NCBI GenBank assembly: GCA_963623095.1
Contig: CAVFKD010000007.1
Coordinates: forward strand, 1-55,166
Reading direction: 5' to 3'
DNA: 55,166 nt
DNA from: UBA3210 sp963623095
GTDB taxonomy: Bacteria; Bacillota_I; Bacilli_A; RFN20; CAG-449
Shown: piece after piece, positions 42,573-50,890 of the stretch
Layout: every line of letters starts with the position of its first letter
How positions within the stretch are numbered: position 1 is the stretch's first letter
Translations under genes and position numbers: made by a program
The notes under the pieces: model-generated
Seen by the model: the letters and a program-made list of their open reading frames with translations, nothing else
What the model was told of the DNA's origin: nothing
Databases searched by the model: none

Positions 42573-42573
42573 T

Positions 42574-43206
42574 ATGAATAAAAATTCAAAAAAAATTAGA
42601 AGAATGACAGGAATCGCTATATTTACTGCCGTTACAGTAGCTTTAGCGTTCTTTGGTAATTATATTACTTTTGGCCCAGTCAGCATTAATCTTGCGTTAA
42701 TCGCAATCGCTGTTGGAGCTTGTATTTATGGACCTCTTGCAGGTTTATTCTTAGGAATGGTTGATGGCGCAATTATCATGATTGCTCCTTCTACTTTAGC
42801 GGCTTTTATGCCTTATAATCCATGGGCAACAGTTATTGTTTGCTTAGCTAAAACTGGTATTGCAGGTTTAGCGGCAGGATTTATTTATAAAGGTTTAAGC
42901 CATATTAATTCATTAAATAATTCAAAATGGGGTTGGATTAAATGTCTAATCACATCAATTATTATTCCAGTACTTAATACTGGTTTATTCATTGCAGGCG
43001 CAGAACTTTGGTTCGTTGAAGTCTATGGAGGTGGCGCAGAAGCCATGAGAGGGATTATTACTTCTTGCTTAAGCATTAACTTTGTTATTGAAATGGTTAC
43101 TGTTATTGTCTTATCTCCTGCGGTACATGGTATTGTAAAATACGCGACAAATAGATTATTAGATAACAATGATGAAGATGAAGAAGTAGAAGAAACTACT
43201 TATTAA
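42574..43206 (+). CDS. ECF transporter S component, probably for pantothenate
   Basis: A 210-residue, six-helix substrate-binding S component. The N-terminus RRMTGIAIFTAVTVALAFFG has the small-residue helix that docks on the ECF T protein; then SINLALIAIAVGACIYGPLAG and FLGMVDG are typical of the family. Immediate linkage to coaX points to pantothenate (PanT), but only position supports the substrate. No EcfA or EcfT gene is in the window, so it must share a group II module encoded elsewhere. The last 15 residues are acidic. Confidence 0.75.
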   Translation: MNKNSKKIRRMTGIAIFTAVTVALAFFGNYITFGPVSINLALIAIAVGACIYGPLAGLFLGMVDGAIIMIAPSTLAAFMPYNPWATVIVCLAKTGIAGLAAGFIYKGLSHINSLNNSKWGWIKCLITSIIIPVLNTGLFIAGAELWFVEVYGGGAEAMRGIITSCLSINFVIEMVTVIVLSPAVHGIVKYATNRLLDNNDEDEEVEETTY

Positions 43207-43234
43207 TAATTTAATATATATTCCAAAATCGTGC

Positions 43235-43260
43235 ACCTAGTTAGAAATAACTAGGTTTTT
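43235..43260 (+). terminator. Terminator of the coaX-ECF operon
   Basis: A perfect 9-bp stem ACCTAGTTA / TAACTAGGT closed by a GAAA tetraloop and followed by T residues. Confidence 0.85.
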
Positions 43261-43357
43261 AATTGCTATTTTCATTATTTAAGGGCTTTCATTATATAAA
43301 ATTAATTTTATATAAAGTTGAAATAGTGTATAATGGTAGGGCTAAGGAGATATTATT

Positions 43358-44722
43358 ATGGACTTTCAAAAATTATTAAAACCTTATAAAAATGAATCTT
43401 TAAAAAATCTTGAATCCTGGATCAAGATTAATTCTATATATGATGAAACAACAGTTAGTGAAGAACATCCTTTTGGACAAGGTGTATTTAATGCATTAGA
43501 TTATATTGCAACACTCGCAGAAAAAGAAGGATTTGATGTTGATAGATGCGATAACTATTGTACAGAAATTGGCTATGGTAAAGGCGATAAATTAATTGCT
43601 TTATACGCACATGCGGATGTAGTACCAGTATCAGGTGATTGGAAATATGATCCTTTCAGTGCGACTATTGAAGATGACAAGATGTATGGTAGAGGTACTT
43701 CTGATGATAAAGGACCTGCTATGGCGGCTTTCTATGCTTTAAAAGCTTTAAAAGATAATAACCTTATCGATGGTTATAGAGTAACTTTAGTAATCGGTGG
43801 TAATGAAGAATCTGGTTCTAGATGTTTAGAACATTATTTCCATACATTACATAAACCTTATCCTACTTATGGATTTACTCCAGATGGTGATTTCCCATTA
43901 ATCTATGGTGAAAAAGGTATTTCTAATTATGTACAAAAAGTAAAATTAAATGTACCTGATTTAGTTTCTTTACAAGGTGGAGTAGTCGCAAATTCAGTTA
44001 TTGATGAAGCAAAATGCGTATTAAAACATACTCCTGAATTCTCTAAATTATGCGAAACATTCTTCAACTTAACTTCAACTAAATATTCTTTAGTATCTGG
44101 AGTTGATAATGATGAATTAATCGTTTATGGTAAAGCAAGTCATGGTTCAATGCCTGAAAATGGTAAAAATGCTGCTTTATATTTAATGAAATTCTTAGGT
44201 TGGGTATACCATGATGAATTATTAAATAAAATCGCAGATTCATATTTAGAAACTTCTGGTCATCGTATGGGTGTATATTACGAATCAGAATATTTACACG
44301 GAACAACTTACAATGTTGGATTAGTCAATTATGAAAATGGTATCTTAGAAATGGTTATTAACTTTAGATATCCTGAAAATTGTGATCCACGTGAAGTTGA
44401 AACTAAACTTAATGGAATGGGCTTTGGTGAAATTACTTTCCAAGGCTATGGAGAACATTTATTAATGGATCCTCATTCTCCAATGATTGAAACTTTATTA
44501 AAAGTATATCAAGATGAAACAGGCGATAAGATTACTCCAATTGAAACTATCGGAGGAGGAACTTACGCGAAAGAAAGCAAAAATACAATTGCATTTGGTT
44601 CTCATTTCCCTGGAAAAGTTGATAACATTCATTCACCAAATGAAAAAATTGACTTAGAAGATTTCTTTACTTCACAAGGAATTTACGCACATGCAATTTA
44701 TGAATTAGGAAGATTAAAATAA
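43358..44722 (+). CDS. pepV: M20 dipeptidase PepV
   Basis: A 454-residue cytoplasmic zinc dipeptidase. The first metal motif is LYAHADVVPVSGDW near 84-97 (His ligand and catalytic Asp), the second GRGTSDDKGP near 111-120 (bridging Asp), then NEESGSRC near 147-154 (catalytic and ligand Glu), TPDGDFPLIYGEKG near 172-185, and a final GGGTYAKE near 400 and HSPNE. Length and motifs match PepV rather than DapE. AAGGAG precedes the ATG. It begins a five-gene operon; its stop TAATG overlaps trmB. Confidence 0.9.
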   Translation: MDFQKLLKPYKNESLKNLESWIKINSIYDETTVSEEHPFGQGVFNALDYIATLAEKEGFDVDRCDNYCTEIGYGKGDKLIALYAHADVVPVSGDWKYDPFSATIEDDKMYGRGTSDDKGPAMAAFYALKALKDNNLIDGYRVTLVIGGNEESGSRCLEHYFHTLHKPYPTYGFTPDGDFPLIYGEKGISNYVQKVKLNVPDLVSLQGGVVANSVIDEAKCVLKHTPEFSKLCETFFNLTSTKYSLVSGVDNDELIVYGKASHGSMPENGKNAALYLMKFLGWVYHDELLNKIADSYLETSGHRMGVYYESEYLHGTTYNVGLVNYENGILEMVINFRYPENCDPREVETKLNGMGFGEITFQGYGEHLLMDPHSPMIETLLKVYQDETGDKITPIETIGGGTYAKESKNTIAFGSHFPGKVDNIHSPNEKIDLEDFFTSQGIYAHAIYELGRLK

Positions 44723-45366
44723 TGAGACTTAAGAAAAGACCTTGGGGCGATGTCGTTATTGAAAATAACTTAGACAAAGTCATTAAACAAGATGAATTAG
44801 ATTTAGAAAGATTTCAAAATTATATTAACTATGACCATTTGGTTTTAGAAATTGGCTCTGGTAAAGGTGATTTTGTTATTCAAATGGCTAAAAAATATCC
44901 TGAAATTAGATTTATCGCGATTGAAATGCAATCAATGGCGCTTGCTTATGCAGTAAGAAAAATCCAAGAAGATAACATTGAAAATATCATCTTTGTCAAC
45001 GCTGATGCCCATTACGTAAATGAAAAATTTATCAACCATAAAGTAGAAACTATCTTTTTAAATTTCTCAGATCCATGGCCAAAGAAACGCCATCATAAAA
45101 GAAGACTTACTTATCCAACAATGTTAGAAGAATATGCAAAAATTTTAAAACCAGAAGGTAAGTTGATCTTTAAATCTGACAATGATGTTTTATTCGCTGA
45201 TTCAGTTGAATATATAACCGATTCTCCATTTGTACTAGATTCAGTTACTTATGATTATGATGGATTAGATGAATACGATGCACCTACTGAATATGAAACA
45301 AGATTTAGAAGTATTGGTACACCGATTAAAAGATATATTGCAAGTTTAAAAAAGGAGAGCAAATAA
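44722..45366 (+). CDS. trmB: tRNA (guanine-N7)-methyltransferase
   Basis: A 214-residue class I SAM-dependent methyltransferase that makes m7G46 in tRNA. The SAM motif is LEIGSGKGDFVIQMA near 41-55; the family signature FSDPWPKKRHHKRRLT near 115-130 contains the catalytic Asp and substrate-binding residues; the C-terminal APTEYETRFRSIG is also diagnostic. It overlaps pepV by one base and ytpR by one base, so three genes are translationally linked. Confidence 0.95.
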   Translation: MRLKKRPWGDVVIENNLDKVIKQDELDLERFQNYINYDHLVLEIGSGKGDFVIQMAKKYPEIRFIAIEMQSMALAYAVRKIQEDNIENIIFVNADAHYVNEKFINHKVETIFLNFSDPWPKKRHHKRRLTYPTMLEEYAKILKPEGKLIFKSDNDVLFADSVEYITDSPFVLDSVTYDYDGLDEYDAPTEYETRFRSIGTPIKRYIASLKKESK

Positions 45367-45983
45367 TGACATATTCATATTTTTATAATAAAAATTTAAT
45401 TGGAGATGTATTATTAATCTCCATTGATAATGAATTAACAACTACATCAATTAAAACATTTGATGATATTACTTTAATTTATCATGAAGAAGAATTAACT
45501 GGCATTAATATCTTTAATTTTTCTAGCGTTGTAAAAATTAAAAACGAAGGAAGAATTGTTCTTCCTCCAAATGAAATGATTGATGCAATCAATTCAAAAT
45601 TAAGCTTAATATCTGATGTTAAATTACCTTATGTAACTGAAACTGGTTTTAAAGTTGGTAAAATCTTAAGCGTTGAAGAACATCCTGAATCAAGCCATTT
45701 ACATATATTAACTGTTGATATTGGTTCCGAAGTTCTCGATATTGTCTGCGGAGCTTACAATGTTAAAGAAAACATGTGTGTAGTTGTCGCAACTATTGGT
45801 ACTGTTATGATGGATGGAACAATTATTAAACCAGGTAAATTACTTGGAGAAGTATCTAATGGTATGTGCTGTTCACCAAAAGAATTAGGATTAAAGATGG
45901 ATTATCCATTACATCATTTACTTGTTTTAGATGAAGATAAAGTTACTTTAGGACAAGACTTCTTCTCATTAAAACAAATTTAG
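45366..45983 (+). CDS. ytpR: YtpR-like tRNA-binding-domain protein
   Basis: A 205-residue protein with an N-terminal alpha/beta region and a C-terminal EMAP/PheT-type tRNA-binding OB fold (about 95-200), recognised by VGKILSVEEHPESSHLHIL, then VCGAYNVKENMCVVVA and ISNGMCCS-type motif GEVSNGMCCSPKELGL. The same order pepV-trmB-ytpR-like is familiar from Bacilli. The biological role is not established; related domains bind tRNA non-specifically. Confidence 0.87.
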   Translation: MTYSYFYNKNLIGDVLLISIDNELTTTSIKTFDDITLIYHEEELTGINIFNFSSVVKIKNEGRIVLPPNEMIDAINSKLSLISDVKLPYVTETGFKVGKILSVEEHPESSHLHILTVDIGSEVLDIVCGAYNVKENMCVVVATIGTVMMDGTIIKPGKLLGEVSNGMCCSPKELGLKMDYPLHHLLVLDEDKVTLGQDFFSLKQI

Positions 45984-45990
45984 GTGAATT

Positions 45991-46650
45991 ATGAAAATTG
46001 GTGATTTAGATATAAAATGTATCATCTTTGATTTAGATGGCACATTGCTTGCTTCTACAAAAGTTTGGAAAGAAGTAGATGATAATTTCTTTTTAAAAAG
46101 AGGTATGGAAGTTCCAGTAGGATATGGAAAAAAGATTTCTGCGATGGGACTAGATGCCGCGGCAACATATACTAAAAATACATATCATATCAAAGAAAGC
46201 GAAGAAGAAATTATTAAAGGATGGTTAGATGCTGTTCAAGATAAATATGAACATGAAGTAGCGTTAAAACCTCATGTAAAAGATTATTTAGATTATTTAA
46301 AAGGATTTAACATTCCTTTATGTGTTGCGACTGCGAATTCAAAAGAATGTTATGAACCTTGTTTAAAAAATAATGGTATATATAATTATTTTGATCACAT
46401 TTTAGATGTAAAAAAATATAAAGATGGTAAGAATTCTCCAGATATATTCTTAGATATCGCGAAAAAGAATAATTTAGAACCAAAAGATATCTTAGTATTT
46501 GAAGATACATTATCGGTTATTAAAGTATGTAAAAAAGCAAACTTTAATGTGGCTGCAGTATTTGATGAAGTATGCAGTAATGAAGATGAAAAAGAAAAAC
46601 AAGAAATTAGTGATTTCTATATTACTGATTTTAAATCACTTATAAAATAA
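45991..46650 (+). CDS. HAD-superfamily hydrolase (phosphoglycolate/beta-PGM type)
   Basis: A 219-residue HAD subfamily IA enzyme. Motif I IIFDLDGTLLAS (Asp15/Asp17 in the usual positions), a helical C1 cap, motif II CVATANSKECY, Lys in the SPDIFLDIAKKN region and motif IV VFEDTLSVIKVCKKA are seen. The fold fits sugar-phosphate mutases or phosphatases; the substrate is not evident. It starts 7 bases after ytpR with TAGGTGA as ribosome site. Confidence 0.85.
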   Translation: MKIGDLDIKCIIFDLDGTLLASTKVWKEVDDNFFLKRGMEVPVGYGKKISAMGLDAAATYTKNTYHIKESEEEIIKGWLDAVQDKYEHEVALKPHVKDYLDYLKGFNIPLCVATANSKECYEPCLKNNGIYNYFDHILDVKKYKDGKNSPDIFLDIAKKNNLEPKDILVFEDTLSVIKVCKKANFNVAAVFDEVCSNEDEKEKQEISDFYITDFKSLIK

Positions 46651-46669
46651 CTATAGAAGGGAGTAGGTT

Positions 46670-47689
46670 ATGAAAGTTTTATTGTATGAACAATTTGCGA
46701 AAGCACAAAAAACTTCTGGCATTGGTAGAGCATTACGCCACCAAAAGAAAGCCTTAGAAGATAACGGAATTGAAGTAACATTTGATAAAAATGATACATA
46801 TGATTTAGTTCATATTAATTCTTCTTTCATCTACACTTATTTCTTTTTAAGAAAATGCTTAAGAAAGAATATTCCAGTTGTTGTTCATGGACATTCAACA
46901 TATGAAGATTTTCGATATTCTTTTAGATGCTGGAGATTATTAGGATTTATCTATTTTAATAGAAATTTATCTAGATTATATCGCCACGCACCAATTATTA
47001 TTACACCAACTGATTATTCAAAACATTTAATTGAAAACTATAAAGTAACTAAATGTCCAGTTGTTGCAATTTCAAATGGCATTATGTTAGAAGAATATGA
47101 ATATTCAGAATTAAAAGTTAATAAATTTAAAAAACATTTTAATATCAAAGATAACGATAAAGTTGTTGTTGGTGTTGGATTATATTTCCAAAGAAAAGGT
47201 ATTTTAGATTTTATTGAAATCGCTCGTAAGATGCCTGATACTAAATTTATTTGGTTTGGATATCTTCAAAAATATATGGCACAAGATAAAATCAATTGGG
47301 CAATTAGACATGCACCTAAAAACTGTTTATTCCCTGGTTATATCGATGGAGATATTATTAAAGGTGCCTTATCTAGTGCATCATTAGTTTTCTTCCCATC
47401 TTATGAAGAAACAGAAGGTATTGTTGCTTTAGAAGCACTTGCAAGTAAAACACCTTTACTTATTAGAGATATTCCAGTTTATAAAGATTGGTTAGAAGAT
47501 GGAGTTAATTGCTATAAAGGTAAGAACAATGAAGAATTTATTGAAAAAATAAATTATATTTGTTCACACGATAATTCTTCTATTGTATCTAATGGATATG
47601 AAGTAGCGAAAGAAAGAAGCATTGAAAAAGTAGGCAAAAAACTTATCGAAGCTTATAACCAAGCTATTGAAATATCAAAGAAAAAGTAA
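46670..47689 (+). CDS. GT4-type glycosyltransferase, possibly glycolipid synthesis
   Basis: A 339-residue GT-B glycosyltransferase. The N-terminal acceptor domain includes SGIGRALRHQKKAL and DLVHINSSF. The C-terminal donor domain contains VGVGLYFQRKGILDFIEIA near 168-186, then FFPSYEETEGIVALEALA, where the E-x7-E pattern of GT4 is seen. Similar proteins in Bacilli and mollicutes add glucose to diacylglycerol, and cationic patches near residues 75-105 (KCLRKN, RYSFRCWR) would suit membrane association; that role is inference. AAGGGAG precedes the ATG. It is the last gene of the pepV operon. Confidence 0.78.
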   Translation: MKVLLYEQFAKAQKTSGIGRALRHQKKALEDNGIEVTFDKNDTYDLVHINSSFIYTYFFLRKCLRKNIPVVVHGHSTYEDFRYSFRCWRLLGFIYFNRNLSRLYRHAPIIITPTDYSKHLIENYKVTKCPVVAISNGIMLEEYEYSELKVNKFKKHFNIKDNDKVVVGVGLYFQRKGILDFIEIARKMPDTKFIWFGYLQKYMAQDKINWAIRHAPKNCLFPGYIDGDIIKGALSSASLVFFPSYEETEGIVALEALASKTPLLIRDIPVYKDWLEDGVNCYKGKNNEEFIEKINYICSHDNSSIVSNGYEVAKERSIEKVGKKLIEAYNQAIEISKKK

Positions 47690-47720
47690 TATATTAATAG
47701 AGCCTAAAAACTCTATATAT

Positions 47721-47796
47721 GGGGGTGTAGCTCACTTGGTAGAGCACTTCGTTCGCATCGAAGGGGTAGCGAGTTCGATTCTCGTCACTTCCACCA
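47721..47796 (+). tRNA. tRNA-Ala (CGC)
   Basis: A 76-base cloverleaf with encoded CCA. The acceptor stem GGGGGTG / CACTTCC contains the G3-U70 wobble pair that identifies alanine tRNA. The D arm is GCTC/GAGC, the anticodon stem CTTCG / CGAAG with loop TTCGCAT gives anticodon CGC, and the T arm is GCGAG / CTCGT. The anticodon reads GCG codons, which is unusual for so AT-rich a genome. Confidence 0.93.
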
Positions 47797-47901
47797 AAAG
47801 GTAAGGAAATGAACTCTTGTTGTATAATAGGTATCTATTATATACCAGGACACTTCGTTGTAAGGGCAAAGTTAGATTTTGTTCGTAATAGAAAGAAGAA
47901 G
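47797..47901 (+). other. Transcribed spacer after tRNA-Ala, possible small RNA or tRNA remnant
   Basis: Between tRNA-Ala and the terminator lie about 105 bases without an open frame of useful length. TATAATAG / CTATTATA with loop GTAT forms a hairpin. ACTTCGTTGTAAGGGC near 47852-47867 recalls a decayed tRNA anticodon arm. It may be a trailer of the tRNA transcript, a small RNA or a tRNA remnant. Confidence 0.25.
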
Positions 47902-47928
47902 TAGCAGTAGAAATACTGCTATTTTTTT
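47902..47928 (+). terminator. Terminator downstream of tRNA-Ala
   Basis: A perfect 8-bp stem TAGCAGTA / TACTGCTA with a GAAA tetraloop is followed by seven T. Confidence 0.85.
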
Positions 47929-47998
47929 ATTAAGTAAGAAATTAAAAAGATGAATGACAAAAATATTTTGAAATAAAAAAATGATTATAATGATTTAC

Positions 47999-48019
47999 AT
48001 ATACCCCTATATGGTATAT
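47999..48019 (+). promoter_or_regulatory. CsoR operator upstream of the copper operon
   Basis: ATATACC and its complement GGTATAT, separated by CCTATAT, form a perfect 7-7-7 palindrome with the C-rich/G-rich core (TACCCC...GGTA) seen at CsoR sites. It lies 22 bases before the csoR start codon and probably overlaps the promoter. Confidence 0.65.
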
Positions 48020-48041
48020 TATATATACGGAGGTGGGGTAT

Positions 48042-48347
48042 ATGGAATGTTGTTGTAAAGACAAAAATCAAAATAAAACCACAGTTAGAAGTGAAGAAGA
48101 AAAGAAAGAAATTATTACTAGATTAAATAGATTAACTGGGCAATTGAACGGAATTAAAAAGATGGTAGAAGAAGATCGTTATTGCGATGATATCTTAATT
48201 CAATTATCTGCAGCTTGTAAGGGAATAAAATCTTTAGCGAATTTAATGTTAGATAAACATGTTCATTCTTGCTTAATTGATAATATTGAAAAAGGTAATT
48301 ATGAAGTAGTTGATGAGATAGTTGATTTGTTTAAGAGGTTCCAATAA
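48042..48347 (+). CDS. csoR: CsoR-type copper-sensing repressor
   Basis: A 101-residue all-helical repressor of the CsoR/RcnR family. The Cu(I) ligand set C-H-C is present: Cys48 in DRYCDDIL, His73 and Cys77 in KHVHSC. The family signature RLNRLTGQLNGIKKMVEE is at 28-45. An extra N-terminal ECCCKD cluster (Cys3-Cys5) is unusual and could bind additional metal. The ATG at 48042 has GGAGG 8 bases upstream; a GTG within that site is rejected. Its stop is 1 base before the copA start. It should repress this operon until Cu(I) binds. Confidence 0.9.
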   Translation: MECCCKDKNQNKTTVRSEEEKKEIITRLNRLTGQLNGIKKMVEEDRYCDDILIQLSAACKGIKSLANLMLDKHVHSCLIDNIEKGNYEVVDEIVDLFKRFQ

Positions 48348-48348
48348 T

Positions 48349-50889
48349 ATGAAAAAGAAATTTGATGTTAAAGGAATGACTTGTGCTTCTTGTCAAGCAC
48401 ATGTTCAAAAAGCAGTTGACTCATTAGATGGTATTATTTCTTGCAATGTTAATTTATTATCCAATAACATGGAAGTTGAATATGATGAAAATAAATTAAA
48501 TGATGAAATGATCTTAAAAGCGGTTGATGATGCTGGATATAAAGCAATCTTACCTAATGAAAAAGTAGTAAAAGAAGATGAAAAAGATTATGCATTAGTG
48601 AAACTTATAACTTCGATTATTTTATTATTAATTTTAATGTATTTCTCAATGGGTAATATGATGTGGGGATGGGCAAGTCCAACAATATTTGACCATCATC
48701 AAAATCCTATGGGTTTTGCTTTAATTCAATTTATCTTAGTTTTACCTATTGTTTATATTTATAAAAACTATTTTATTTCAGGATATAAGAAATTATTTAA
48801 AGGTCATCCTAATATGGATTCATTAATCGCGATTGGATCTACCTTTTCTTTATTATATGGTGTTGTTGCTTTATTCATGATTAGTTATGGTACTTCTGGA
48901 ATGATTAATGACCCAACTAATTATGATAAATATCATGAAATAGTAATGACTTACCATGATTCATTATATTTTGAATCTGCCGGAATGATTTTAACTTTAG
49001 TTTCTTTAGGTAAATATTTAGAAGGTTTATCTAAAAAGAAAACAACTAAAGCATTAACTAAATTAATGGATTTAGCGCCTAAAAAAGCTCGTGTTTTATT
49101 AGATGGTAAAGAAATTGTTATTCCAGTAGAAAAAGTTAAAGTAAATGATATTGTTATTGTTAAAAAAGGTGAAGCAATTCCAGTTGATGGAATTATTATT
49201 GAAGGAAATGCATCGATTGATCAATCTAATATCACCGGTGAATCATTACCTGTATACAAAACAATTAATAATGAAGTATATTCTTCTACTTTAATTTCAG
49301 TTGGTTATATTAAGATTAAAGCTTTAAAAGTTGGTGAAGATACTTCTATTGCGAATATTATTAAATTAGTCGAAGAAGCAAGCAATTCAAAAGCACCTAT
49401 TTCTAAACTTGCCGATAAGGTTTCTTTTGTATTTGTACCAGTAATTTTAGTTATTGCATTAGTAACATTTATTGTTAATATGCTGTTAAGTTCGGGATTT
49501 GAATTAAGCTTTAATTTTGCAATATCTGTAATTGTTATTGCTTGTCCTTGCGCTTTAGGTTTAGCAACTCCTTTAGCGATTATGGTCGGTACTGGTAAAG
49601 GTGCAGAAAATGGTTTATTAATTAAAAATGCAGAAATACTTGAAAAAGCACATTTAATTAAAACAATTGTTTTAGATAAAACAGGTACCATTACAGAAGG
49701 TAAACCTAGCGTTACTGACTATATAGAATTATCAAAAATTGAAGATATATATTCTATTTTATATTCACTTGAAAATAAATCAGAACATCCTTTAGCGAAA
49801 TCTATTATTGATTATACAAAAGGTTTTAATCCACATGAAAAAGAAGTAAGTGAATTTAATTCTATAGATGGACAAGGATTAGAAGGAATTATCGATAATA
49901 AAAAATTTTATATCGGTAATATAAATTATCTATTAGAAAATAATATAAATATCGAAGATATTGAAGAAAGAATAAAGCTTTTATCTTCAGAAGGAAAAAC
50001 TACTTTAGTTATCGTAGAAGATTTAAAAGTTATTGGTATTATCGCGATTAAAGATAGAGTAAAAAGAAATTCAATTGAAGCAATTAAGAAATTACAAGAA
50101 TACGGAATTGATGTAGTAATGCTTACTGGTGATAATAAATTAGTCGCCGAAGCAATCGGTAAGGAAGTAGGAGTTAAAAAGATTATTTCGGAAGTTAAAC
50201 CTCAAGATAAATTAAATGTTATTAATTCATTAAAAAGTGATGATAAGCATTTAGTTGCGATGGTAGGAGATGGAGTTAATGATGCTTTAGCCCTTACTAG
50301 CGCGGATCTAGGTATTGGAATTGGGGCAGGAAGTGATATTGCACTTGAATCAAGTGACATTATCTTATTAAGAAATGATTTATTAGATATTTTAAATGTT
50401 ATTACTTTATCAAAAAGAACTATTAACACTATTAAATTAGGTTTATTCTGGGCATTCTTTTATAACTTTATCTGCGTTATTATCGCAACGGGTGTATTTT
50501 ATTATATCAATCCAAGTTGGAAGATTAATCCAATGATTGGAAGTATTGCAATGAGTATTTCGTCAGTAAGTGTATGTTTAAATGCTTTAACAATTAACTT
50601 TTATAAACCAATGAAAAATAATAATACTAATCAAGAAATTAAAATAAATGATGAAGTTAATGTCATAAAAATGGAGGAAAAGAAAATGAAAGAATTAGTT
50701 ATCGAAGTAAAAGGTATGATGTGCGGACATTGTAAAAAACATGTTGAAGATGCATGTTTAAAAATTAATGGAGTATCTTCCGCGGAAGCTAGTTTAGAAA
50801 ATAATAATGTTACAGTTTATTTTGAAAACGAAGTAAATAAAGCAGACATTGTTAAATCTATTATTGATGCAGGATACGAGGCTAAATAA
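48349..50889 (+). CDS. copA: Cu(I)-exporting P1B-type ATPase with N- and C-terminal HMA domains
   Basis: An 846-residue pump. The N-terminal HMA domain has GMTCASC (Cys12, Cys15). The core shows actuator ITGESLPV, membrane CPCALGLATP, phosphorylation site DKTGTI, HP motif SEHPLA, GDGVNDALAL, and a final AMSISSVSVCLNAL, with the M-x2-S-S motif of Cu(I) pumps. After a disordered Asn-rich linker (about 755-779) comes a second HMA domain with GMMCGHC. A C-terminal HMA is rare and resembles a fused CopZ. Within the gene a ribosome site GGAGG (50673-50677) precedes an in-frame ATG at 50686. The ATG at 48349 is used, as an earlier one lies inside csoR. Confidence 0.92.
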   Translation: MKKKFDVKGMTCASCQAHVQKAVDSLDGIISCNVNLLSNNMEVEYDENKLNDEMILKAVDDAGYKAILPNEKVVKEDEKDYALVKLITSIILLLILMYFSMGNMMWGWASPTIFDHHQNPMGFALIQFILVLPIVYIYKNYFISGYKKLFKGHPNMDSLIAIGSTFSLLYGVVALFMISYGTSGMINDPTNYDKYHEIVMTYHDSLYFESAGMILTLVSLGKYLEGLSKKKTTKALTKLMDLAPKKARVLLDGKEIVIPVEKVKVNDIVIVKKGEAIPVDGIIIEGNASIDQSNITGESLPVYKTINNEVYSSTLISVGYIKIKALKVGEDTSIANIIKLVEEASNSKAPISKLADKVSFVFVPVILVIALVTFIVNMLLSSGFELSFNFAISVIVIACPCALGLATPLAIMVGTGKGAENGLLIKNAEILEKAHLIKTIVLDKTGTITEGKPSVTDYIELSKIEDIYSILYSLENKSEHPLAKSIIDYTKGFNPHEKEVSEFNSIDGQGLEGIIDNKKFYIGNINYLLENNINIEDIEERIKLLSSEGKTTLVIVEDLKVIGIIAIKDRVKRNSIEAIKKLQEYGIDVVMLTGDNKLVAEAIGKEVGVKKIISEVKPQDKLNVINSLKSDDKHLVAMVGDGVNDALALTSADLGIGIGAGSDIALESSDIILLRNDLLDILNVITLSKRTINTIKLGLFWAFFYNFICVIIATGVFYYINPSWKINPMIGSIAMSISSVSVCLNALTINFYKPMKNNNTNQEIKINDEVNVIKMEEKKMKELVIEVKGMMCGHCKKHVEDACLKINGVSSAEASLENNNVTVYFENEVNKADIVKSIIDAGYEAK
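50673..50889 (+). CDS. Putative internal translation start giving free CopZ-like HMA protein
   Basis: Inside copA, in the same frame, GGAGG at 50673-50677 is spaced 8 bases from ATG 50686, starting MKELVIEVKGMMCGHC. Initiation here would yield a 67-residue stand-alone HMA protein of CopZ size ending at the copA stop. The feature begins at the ribosome site; the nested coding part is 50686-50889. It lies after a linker, so both the fused and free forms would be folded. Production of the free form is inference. Confidence 0.5.
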
Positions 50890-50890
50890 T

